From positions 39,095,579 to 39,159,578 of the forward strand of contig OU342638.1 of the NCBI GenBank assembly GCA_910589415.1: a stretch of 64,000 nt of DNA. The letters are read 5' to 3'. The notes beneath the pieces are model-generated. The model was not told the origin of the DNA and did no database searches. It saw nothing but the letters and a program-made list of their open reading frames with translations. This stretch comes from Malachius bipustulatus. Its lineage: Eukaryota > Arthropoda > Insecta > Coleoptera > Melyridae. Of the stretch, positions 1-9,359 are shown piece after piece. The translations under genes were made by a program, and so were the position numbers. Position 1 is the first letter of the stretch, and each line of letters starts with the position of its first letter.

Positions 1-500
1 TTGATTAACGAGCAGGATGAGAGATCATCCCCTAGCGTTCGAGATGCGAACACGACGCGCCACCTATCCGAGGGCGGGTGAACTAAATTTGGGGTAGCCG
101 GCGCGATCGATCCGGCTCCGCTCGAATAAATAGGACCGCTTTTAGGGTTAGGGTTGATTTTCAGCGCTGTCTCTAAATTCGGCCGCCGTTACAGTTCCGA
201 TGAGATCATAGAGGTCGACACTTGCCTGTCTACGATCAAAAATATTTTTTAACCGTCTTTATCTGCAGCGCTGTAATCAGCCAATCCGCATCAATAATTT
301 TTGAAAGGTGACAAAATTAATTTTACGTACTGTCAGTTCGGGGGAAGGGGGGGATTACACTTCTCCCAAATAAAAATCATCTCAGATCTTGCCTATAAAA
401 TTGGCTATAAAAATTGAACTTTAAAAAGTGAAAAAGTGAAGAAAATGAACGGAATTTTGTTATTTTTGGGCAGCTAAACGGAATTTTTTTAAAGAAAAAA
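1..500. other. Unassigned AT-moderate sequence
   Basis: I see no coding region, RNA gene or clear repeat here. Two tandem TTAGGG units occur near 143-156 but do not extend. The last ~100 bases grade into the GAA-rich DNA that follows. Confidence 0.5.
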
Positions 501-2050
501 GAAGAATTTTTCTTTACGATGAGGTAAAGACGACTGGTAAGGAAAAGGTAAGATAAAAAACGATGCTCAAAAGAAGGCTGTCTATAAACAATAAAGGTTC
601 GTTGTAGTTCATATACCTATAGAAAGAGAAGGCGCCCAAAAATAATAATTTATAATAAATTGAAGAAATGAAGATAAGCAACAAAAAAGAACGACTTTTA
701 AGTTGTGCAAGAGAAGCATTTTTGGTAAGAAGTTCATGCCGAACTAGAAGAATAATTATTGCGGCGAGGTAAAAAAAAATGAACAAGGAAGATAAAAAAG
801 CATTTCTTTTCCATCAGTCTAGAGATTTTTTTTTTTTGAAGAATCTGAAGAAAAGTTGTTTAAAGAAGACGAATGAGGCTTAATATCGGAAAACTTTGCA
901 GGAAAAAAAGCGCTTTGCATGGGTATACAAGTTTTTTTAAATAAAAATTCGTAAATGAAGAAAAAATGAAGAAACGTATATAAAAAAGAAGAATACGGAG
1001 ATATGAAGAAAATTAAGAAAGAGTTGCCAAAAATTACGACTCATATTTTGAGATGTTTTTGGTTCGGAATAATTTTTTGCCGAAGAAAAGTTTGAAGAAA
1101 CGAAGAACGATCATCAAATGAGACTACTTTCAAACTAGAGGAATTTTATATTTGAAAGAAGAATCAATTTGGCATGAGTTTGAAAAAAAAATCTATACCA
1201 AAGTGTAAGAAGATATTTTGAAATGTTATATGAACGAGACTACCACCAGGCGGGAAAGACTATTTGTTGGGAATGGGAAGAAACTGAAGAAAAGTTGTGT
1301 GTAAAACAAACAAATCTTGACTGCGGTCGAAGAAAGGCTTGTAATTTTTGCAGGAACAAAAAAAGTTTTGCGTTTGCGTAGAAGAATTTTGAGAAGAAAA
1401 TGAAGAAAAGCTTCATAAAAAGAAGATGCATGGGTATTAAAAGGAACTTTGCCTACATACCGAACAAATTCTCGCTATAATTGCAAGAACTTTCGCCCAG
1501 CAAACTTCCGAGTAGAATGGGAAGAATTCCCGAATATGTAAAAATCGGGAAAAGAAGAATTTTTTGTACGAGAGTATGAAAAATTGAAGATAATTATTCT
1601 AAAAAGAGTTTTGCGATCGTCTTGCTTCAGAAATATAACTATTTTGGTAAAGTGTTGCCTACGTACTATAGAAAAAGAATATTTTTTGCATGAAAGAGTT
1701 TGAAGAAATGAAGAAAAGAGCCTATATAAACAAGAAAAATGTTCGGTTTTTTCAGTACAAACTACAAACAGGCACCAATTTCATAAATATTTCGATTTTT
1801 TTGTTTGAAAAAAAAATGAAGAAAATTATTTTTCTGGCAGAAAAATGAGATCTTTCTTAGAAGAATTATTACGAAAAAAATGTGAAAATGGAGAATTTTT
1901 GCTTTAGAAGGGTATTTTTTTTAGAAGGGTAGAGACATTTTTTTGAAGAAGACGACCTTTTTGAAGAAAGCGAAGAAAATATAGGAAAATCCATTCATAA
2001 ATTGATATTGAAAGCATAATTATGAAGAAAAGTATGTAGAAACTTGAAAA
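500..2050. repeat. Purine-rich GAAGAAA low-complexity domain
   Basis: The plus strand is dominated by GAAGAA, GAAAA and TGAAGAAA words with TTTTT interruptions. Open frames here are low-complexity shadows without domain character. The composition matches the GAA-rich domain at 15.35-18.6 kb and, inverted, the TTC-rich domains at 6.5-8.1 and 12.5-13.7 kb. Confidence 0.6.
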
Positions 2051-2800
2051 TAGTTACTTACAGAAAGAAGAAATTTACATTTTAGATTTCATTCTAGATA
2101 TTGAAGAAAGGTAGGTATACGTGAAAGAAATGAATTTTTGCTTTGGATTAGTTATTATTTATACCAGAAGATTTGGATTTTTTTATATCCTAAGTAGAGG
2201 AACCGAAGAACATTTGAGAGGAATTTTTTCTGAAGAAATTGAAGAAAGTTGCGCAAAAGCGATGAATTTTTGACTTGAGTGTTTTTTTCACACTAGAAGA
2301 CTTGGACTTTTTTATTATAAACATGTAGTAAGGACAGAAGAACGTTTTTAGGTGTGAAGAAATTGAAGAAAGGTACCGTAAAAAAGATTAATTTTTGCTT
2401 TGGATGAGGTTTTTATTTATACTGGAAGATTTATGGATTTTTCTTTAATAAAAATAAACGAAGAAAATAACTTTTGAAAAGAAGATTTGTTTGAAGAAAT
2501 TGAAGAAAGGTTGCGTAAAAATGTAAATTTTAGCTTTAGATCGGTTTTTCATTCTATAGAAGACTTCGATTTTCTATACTAGTACTAGTGGATCGGAATA
2601 ACTTTTGAGAGGAAGATTATTGTTTTGAAGAAACTGAAGAAAGGCGGCATACCTAAAAGGGATGAGTTGTTATTTTGGAACTTTTTTTACACTACAAAAC
2701 TTGGATTTGTTTCTTGTTATAAATAGAAAAGAAGAACTTTTGAGATGAAGATTTTATGAAGAAATTGAAGAAAGTAAATACCGTAAGTAACTTTTGCTTC
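2050..2800. repeat. ~130-bp tandem repeat, GAA-rich
   Basis: The phrase TGAAGAAATTGAAGAAAG recurs at about 2231, 2354, 2493, 2626 and 2757, spaced 123-139 bp. Each unit also carries an ATTTTTGCTTTGGAT-like block and a GAAGACTTGGATTTTT-like block. Units are diverged, so this is an old minisatellite made from the surrounding GAA-rich DNA. Confidence 0.7.
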
Positions 2801-3115
2801 GATCAAACATTATCATTGCGGGATAAATGATCATTAATCACGCTCATGGTTATTTGAACATATCTAAGTACCTATACACGCATTACAGCAACGATTGCTA
2901 GGTTGCTATAGACATAATATCTACCTAAACGTAATGATAATGTAACGAGAAACGGTCAATTATTTGAAAACTAATTAAGCTATTATCGTTTAAATATATT
3001 CCGCGCGACCGGAACAATAGCCGATCATCATCGTTAAGATGATGTGACATTTGTACGTAATGTGTATGCTGTGTTTGCGCGTGTATTGTGCAACTTAAAC
3101 GCTCATTTCCATTCA
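2800..3115. other. Unassigned AT-rich spacer
   Basis: I see no gene or repeat. The short frames do not look like protein coding sequence. Confidence 0.4.
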
Positions 3116-3660
3116 TTAAATTAATATGAGCGACCCGCGAGAACACGAGCGGCTCGTCCAACTACAACACCTGAGTGTTATGGGTATCGCGCCACAATTC
3201 AAATCTGCAACAGTGATGACGTCACTTGGAGACCTTATCATCATTACAAATCCCGGAACCTTTTTCAAGTGTTTTCTCACAACAAAGAACGCTGTGATAT
3301 TATTTTCGCGTTCAGGAATAGTGATGCGCATGTGCTGATACTCGAATTAAGAATCGTGACGTCACCTGGAGACACCCATTTTCCCACGATTACGATTATT
3401 TTTCGACGTTAGAGACGTTTCTACTAATAACAAATATAAGAACTCGTGACGTCATTGGTGACCCGTATATCCTTTTAACGGATCTCCACGCATTTTATTG
3501 ATTTCGGAGTTTTATCCTTTCCTATAATAGAGAACGCTGCCGCATTATTCTCGCGTTTATAGGGATAGTGCGCATGTCCTGATAATGGTATTAAAAATCG
3601 TGACGTCACCTGGAGAGACAATACGACCTGTTGCCTTCATATAGGTACAGACGAGCCGCC
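3116..3660. repeat. Short tandem repeat with TGACGTCA palindromes
   Basis: Two clear units (about 3296-3380 and 3541-3622, offset ~243 bp) share TTCGCGTT, GATAGTG-GCGCATGT, a CTGATA block and GTGACGTCACCTGGAGA. The octamer TGACGTCA occurs at 3217, 3357, 3447 and 3601. TGACGTCA is the consensus CREB/ATF site. Regulatory use here is inference only. Confidence 0.65.
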
Positions 3661-3889
3661 AATGCGTTATTGTTTCTCATTTAATCGCATTATGTTAATG
3701 GCCCTGCATGAAGCCTGAAGCCTGTCAACGTCGGTGTTAAAACTACACTTAGACATTACAATTTCAAATTTAATAGACTTTAATGACACCATCAATAATA
3801 ATAATTATTAGCCATGAGCGAGGAGAGTTCAAAGTTTTCTCGTTCCATATGAATAAAATAAGTTTCCAGACATCGCCAATATTGTCTAC

Positions 3890-4680
3890 ATTATCGCTGC
3901 CTCGTCACGCACGCATCGATACACGATAAGCGCAGAAACGCAATGAATTCAACAAGCAGCGTTATCGTTAAGCGGCGAGCGTTATTAGCGGAGTGCACAG
4001 GTGCACGGAGGAAAGGTGTGTCGCCGCTTACGCGGGTGGAGTTGGGCGGGGGCGTGTCTTCGCGCCATTGGTCCGTGCCGACACGCCCCGGTTCCACCCG
4101 CAGGGACGCGCGGACGAGGGCGATGACCCAGACGACGATGTAGTGGACATCGACCACCGACCGTTGCTGCTGATGCATGGACGACGGACATTTGAAGAAT
4201 AATAAGAGACGAACGTACAAACAAGACAAACGTCGTATGAATGAAGAGTGATCGATATCGATCGTTCCTTCTTATAACCAACCAACCACCTGGGTAAGGC
4301 ACTCGAAAAAAAAAACTTAAAAATTGTATAAAAAAATTACACGTACGTAAAGATTAGCCCATATACCTACCTAAAGGGCAGAGGAGGGTGGTCGAGTGGT
4401 CGTGAACGATAATAATGCAAGCGATTATATCATCCCCCCATAGTCAGGTATAATAATGACCCGGTGGCCGGGGGGCAGAGCCCGAGATGCCTGGAGACGG
4501 TCGCTTAATGCATTTATCCCGGTCGTCCCCCAGCTTCCGCCGCCGCCGCCGCCAGATCAACGATATGTTGGCCCGGACGTGGACAAATGACGCGGGGTGT
4601 TCCCACCATTATCGTTAGCCCTGCGGGGTGGTTCGGCTCCGCGTCAGGGACGACTCGTCGTTGGTCGTTGCCTATTTGTT
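3890..4680. other. GC-rich island without recognised gene
   Basis: GC content and CpG density rise sharply between about 3900 and 4660 against AT-rich flanks. Several overlapping frames are open on both strands, as expected for GC-rich DNA, and none encodes a recognisable domain. It could be a promoter-type CpG island or a first exon of an unidentified gene. Confidence 0.4.
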
Positions 4681-4823
4681 TTTATTGTAGCATTACCCCG
4701 GTACAACAATCTATAGCAAATAGCAACATAACCTATACAAGTTTTCCCCCATCCCTAAACAGCCCTTATTCTTAACAGTTTCTGATTTTTCCGTTTCTGG
4801 GTTACAATCGACTCTTGTTTCCA

Positions 4824-4841
4824 CCCCCCCCCCCCCCCCCC
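4824..4841. repeat. Poly-C tract, 18 bases
   Basis: An uninterrupted run of C, flanked by further C-rich sequence to about 4846. Confidence 0.9.
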
Positions 4842-4869
4842 ACCCCTTTAACTCGCACTCTTTTATGGT

Positions 4870-5620
4870 AGTTTTCTGTTTTGACAGTCATTGTGTCAAA
4901 CCCACCCCCTTACGTGGATTTTACTATATTTTTTGACGTAAAACTGATGCGTCAAATGTCAATAAAGATGAACTTCTAGTCCCTGTCAAGAGCGTCAGGT
5001 GCCAATTTCGAAATTTTGCACATTTAAAAAATGGCATGGGAGTCATGTTATGATTATGACAGGTACTTCTACACCACCCCTTCAAATTCTGCTCCCAACG
5101 GGTCACATAATTTTGATAAAAAAACATTAATTTTAGTACTTTTTGACGTAGAATCGATTAATCAAATGTCAAATTGACATCAAAATTTTGACATTATGTG
5201 TAAAGTGTCATTTTGAAAGTATTTTTGATTTTCTAAACACAAGCAAAATGGCTTGTTTTTTTATTTTTTTGGGAGTTTGTGCAATGAGGACGTCTGTAGC
5301 GTTATTTTTGACATATTTGACACCGCACTTTTAGGTATGTCATACAAAGCAGTAAAATTCATGATTCATACATTGAAATTTGTTATTTTTACCAAATTAA
5401 GGGGAGGGGAGAGGGGACAATAGACGTCTTTATTGACAAACATATTTGACATTTTGATTTAACACGTCAAAGTCAAAATATAATAAAATTTGTGCGCTTA
5501 TTTTTGGTTTAGGTACAAAATTCCTATCTCTATCGTCTCGTCTAGAATGTAAGGGGAGGGGACTTTATGACACATCACGGACTGTCAAAATTGACAAATA
5601 TTAAAAATATAAAACAACCT
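4870..5620. repeat. TGTCAAA/TTTGACA-rich degenerate repeat
   Basis: TGTCAAA, TTTGACA and TGACA words recur every 20-60 bases on both strands, for example around 4895, 4955, 5160-5215, 5310-5330, 5440-5475 and 5585. Similar words return at 34410-34590. It looks like a decayed mobile or satellite sequence. No protein is evident. Confidence 0.45.
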
Positions 5621-5689
5621 GATTTTTCTGTAGGTAAATAATTTAAAGGATAGAGAGGAACTATTTACTTACAAAAGAATAATAGGGCG

Positions 5690-6080
5690 CGAAAAAAATA
5701 AACCGGCATCAAACCGCACGCCGCTGACGGTGGGGGGATCCCGGGGAGCGATTCTCCGGACTATATCTCCCGCCCGAGTCCCGGCGATCATCAGTATCGG
5801 TCATTATCCGTCTATAACGCCGGCACGATCATTTACTATCCGCCAGGAAAGACGTCACCGGGAACGACAAACGACAGACTCGCCTCCCCCGCCCCCTCCA
5901 CCCAATCGCCCCCGCGCCATGGTTAGTTTCCTTTATAATAAGCTCCTGGTCCGAAATCGCTGTATACTGACTGATACTGCGGCAGGATCTTCCGAGAAGA
6001 GAAGAAAACGGCATATACTTAGTCTTCATCGCATATTATGCGCATGCGATGAAGTTAAAAATAAGAATAATAATAATAAA
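5690..6080. other. GC-rich island followed by AT-rich DNA
   Basis: The stretch 5700-5930 is GC-rich with CCGCC, CCCCCGC and CpG words. A 117-codon plus frame runs through it, but proline/arginine-rich content with a terminal AATAAT run argues for a chance frame rather than a gene. A promoter or untranslated exon remains possible. Confidence 0.35.
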
Positions 6081-6500
6081 TAAGAAGAAGAGTTCATTAA
6101 CTTGTAACATATACACAATAGTTTCGTAATAAATGAGAAAAAAAGAAGAATACGCGATTATTAAAATAAGACCATTACCTATATCAAGGAAACGCATTAC
6201 TTACTTAGTCTGATTTTTATTAACGATAGCCGCCGTGGGTAATAATTCGTAGAAAAGACAATTACAGCGCGTAATAATTGAATTAACAATTATTAACAAC
6301 AACAATAATAATTAACAATAGACTATTATTAACCATGAAAGGATTTTTTATTGTGGATATAAGAACAAAAGATAAATAGGTATATAGGTAGGTACTCCAG
6401 TTAATTTTTTTAAAGATACATACCTAGGTATGTTACCTATACTATCTATAGGTACATTATATACCTAGGTCCCGGGAACGGGATATGGGAATCATGTCAT
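6080..6500. other. AT-rich spacer with TAGGTA/TACCTA words
   Basis: AAT-rich sequence changes to TAGGTA/ACCTA words at 6375-6470. These words are dispersed through the whole window. No gene seen. Confidence 0.4.
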
Positions 6501-6539
6501 AATGAGGGAGGAGAAGCGCGTTCCAGCTTCTATTCGAGA

Positions 6540-8065
6540 AACCGGAAAAGTTTTCTTTTCCAGGCAATTTCGTCACTTTCTTCTTTCTTCATTTGCGATT
6601 TCTTCATTTTTCTTCTTTTCTCTTTTTTCCATTTCTTCGTTTCTTCATTTCTCTTTTCGATTTCTCCGTTTTTCTTCTTTTGTCTTTATCCATTTCTTCA
6701 TTTTTCGGCTTTTCTTTTTCCATTTTTTGAATTTGTCTATTGTTAACTCCCGTCGAAGAGCCAAAAATGTTAACGACGCAATTCGATCCTGAAAGGGGCT
6801 AATGACGAAGCGCGCCACGTAATGACAAGGATCAAAATTTATAGGATGATTGAAGGACCAGGCTATAATTGCCAATGATTGACAGGAACACAATTAATTA
6901 ATAATTATCCAAAATACTGACCTTGTGTCTTGTCCGACTAGAACGGGCACTTGTTTTAATTTGCGAGATGTTGTAACTATTATTATTGTTCACTTTGCTC
7001 CACTATGTTGGTACCCACGATTGTTCCACTAATTATTATTAACGATAACGAATGCTCGCTCGCTCCGCGGCTCCTTTTCGAGTAAAAGGGCTACGCGTCT
7101 AAACCAACGTCGATGATGGTACGAACGGCACTCTGTCGGGATCTTTCCTCTCTCGATGTTAAACCTCGACTCTTCGTGTGGTCTCCGGTCAGGTGTCCTT
7201 TTTCCTTCTTCCCGATGTGTAAAGGGAGAGGAAGGGGTAGGAAACGGTGGTGTCTTAGAGAATACGAATCGATTATTCGCCAAGGACGAAACACTCTTTT
7301 TCGATTTATTTTTCGATTTCTTCATTTTTCTTCTTTTCTCTTTTTTCGATATTTTCTGAATTTGTCTTCTTTTTCCATTTCTTCTTTTCTCTTTTCTCGA
7401 TTTCTTCATTTTTCTTCTTTTCTCGTCAATTTCTTCATTTTACTTCTATCTTTAAAATTTGCTTTCTTCTTTTCTATTTTTTCGATTTTATAATTTATCT
7501 TCTTTTCATTTTTTCGATTTATTTTTCGATTTCTTCATTTTTCTTCTTTCTCTTTTTTCGATATTTTTTCCCATTTCTTCTTTTCTCTTTCCGATTTCTC
7601 AATTTTTCTTCTTTTGTGTTTATCTAATTCCTAATTTTTCTCCTTTTATTTTTTTCGATTTTTTTTTTTTCAATTATTTGTCTCCTTTTTATTTTTTCTA
7701 TTCCTTTATTTTTCATTTTTTCCTTTTTCGATTTCTTCATTTCTCGTCTTCTATACTTGCCTGTCTAACTTGTTTACGTTATAACGTCCTCCGTGTCTAT
7801 TTCTTTTTATACTTTTCTAATTCTTCTTTTTCAAATATCTTCAATTTCCTGCTTGTTCAATATAAAACATTTTGGACACCTAATACCTACTCGTAGGTAA
7901 ATAGCTGTATGGGTAGAAAAGAAGAAAAAGAAGAAATATCATCTTCGTTATTAGAGATTTTCTTCTTTTATATTCTTCTTTTTTATCATTTTTTGATTCT
8001 ATCACTTTATCATTATGTTCTACTAACCATGTAGATACTCTTTTTTTGTTAATGTTGCCCAAATT
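6540..8065 (-). repeat. TTC-rich domain, inverted copy of the 15.4-kb GAA family
   Basis: The plus strand is built of TTTCTTC, TTTTTCTTC and CGATTTCTTCATTT words (6550-6730 and 7300-7900), split by a less biased piece (6740-7290). A marker near 7761-7786, CTGTCTAACTTGTTTACGTT followed by ATAACG, is the near-exact reverse complement of 15442-15465. This places it in the same family as the 15.35-18.6 kb domain but in opposite orientation. The long Phe/Ser-rich frames are composition artefacts. Confidence 0.6.
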
Positions 8066-8333
8066 ATTAAATATACTGCGTTATTGTTAATTTGACGTAG
8101 GTATTACTACATCATCTTCATTCTTCCTCCTCTTCTTTTACTGTTATAATTAGAACTAAAGTCATCTAGTTATTCGTGCTGTTATTATTCTCTTGCCAGT
8201 GGCGTATGTACCTACTTATTACTTCCTCGGTAAGAATTAGGTAGGTATAGGTATAGACGATTCTTCTTTTTTCCTGTCTGCTCTTATTCTTCCTCTTCTT
8301 TTTTATATACCTACAGGTATATCGAGATCGAAG
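8066..8333 (+). other. Possible 5' untranslated region of the LINE
   Basis: AT-rich, partly TTC-rich sequence directly upstream of the LINE ORF1. No clear element boundary or target-site duplication could be read, so how much belongs to the element is unresolved. Confidence 0.3.
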
Positions 8334-9359
8334 ATGGCCACCGAAGGCAGTGCATCGTCAACTCTGGCTCAATTAAAACAATGTAAAAAGTGTAAGACGA
8401 TTCCTAAATCGGGACCTAAATGTGTGACATGTGGTACACTTTTTCATCATAGTTGCGTTAAACTTATGAAAAATGTGAAAATAATTGACGAAAAACACGT
8501 ATTGTGCTGTGATAAAAATATACCTGTGCCTGATACTGATGATAATGGCGGCCTGACCAATATGACCAACCACGAAATAATAAATAATCAAACGATTGAA
8601 TCCTGCAGAGTTGAAATAAGGTATTTACTAAAACTGTTGAATGAAAAAGACGTTATTATTAAATGCCTCACCGAAAATACAGAATTACTTAATCAACAGA
8701 TTAAACTAATGAATAAATTAGATGAACTCGCCTCCATAAAAAGTGGTAAAATCGTATCGAACTCTAAGGAACAAACGGTGAAACCTGTAAAATTAATTAA
8801 AAATACTGCAGCAATTGCAGATAGCGAGAACGATACAAGAGCAGAAAACCAGAGGGCGGTGAAAACACTAACGGACACCACAACAAAGTCGTTATCAGCG
8901 TTATCAACAGCTGTTAAAGGTAAACAAAACAAATCAGATGTCCATCCTACGATCGAGGCCAATGATGGAGAGATTCCGAGGACGATTACTTTCATGAATG
9001 AATCCATCTCAGCTCCAATATCCAGGCGTAAACATAGGGCATCAAACAGGATAATTGTGGGATCGAAATCGGAGGATAACAGTGGCAAAATCAGAGCAGT
9101 TCCGAAGTTTTCTTTTCTACATGTTTATAAATTACATCCTGACACATCAGCTGACGACGTCATGGATTATTTAAAAGGTGATTTTCCGGAGGTGAATTGT
9201 GAGAAATTACAGTCTAGATTTCCACAATATTATTCCTCCTTTAAAGTTACTATACTGGAGACGAATTTATCAAGGGCAATGGATTCAGCATTCTGGCCGG
9301 CTGGTTGTTGTGTGAATCGATATTTTCACAGAAGAACACCACCGAGGGAAGCTACTTAG
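8334..9359 (+). CDS. LINE ORF1 protein (PHD-like zinc finger, RNA binding)
   Basis: A 341-residue protein expected to coat the LINE RNA as a nucleoprotein. Residues ~17-60 form a PHD/RING-like Cys/His cluster (CKKCKT, CVTCGTLFHHSC and a later CC pair). Residues ~90-135 are heptad-like and charged (EIRYLLKLLNEKDVIIK), suggesting a coiled coil for oligomerisation. The middle is Ser/Thr/Lys-rich linker. Residues ~255-335 match the C-terminal domain typical of insect CR1/Jockey ORF1 proteins: a V-Y-K-L-HPDTSADDV strand-helix, then QYYSSFKVTI and FWPAGCCVNRYF. The start is the first ATG, preceded by AAG. It overlaps ORF2 by 55 nt in another frame, so ORF2 may be made by reinitiation or frameshifting. 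Confidence 0.88.
   Translation: MATEGSASSTLAQLKQCKKCKTIPKSGPKCVTCGTLFHHSCVKLMKNVKIIDEKHVLCCDKNIPVPDTDDNGGLTNMTNHEIINNQTIESCRVEIRYLLKLLNEKDVIIKCLTENTELLNQQIKLMNKLDELASIKSGKIVSNSKEQTVKPVKLIKNTAAIADSENDTRAENQRAVKTLTDTTTKSLSALSTAVKGKQNKSDVHPTIEANDGEIPRTITFMNESISAPISRRKHRASNRIIVGSKSEDNSGKIRAVPKFSFLHVYKLHPDTSADDVMDYLKGDFPEVNCEKLQSRFPQYYSSFKVTILETNLSRAMDSAFWPAGCCVNRYFHRRTPPREAT

Noticed and set aside
142..156. Telomeric repeat TTAGGG; also GGTTAGGTTAGG near 50188
   Set aside because: Only about two units each, which is expected by chance in this composition.
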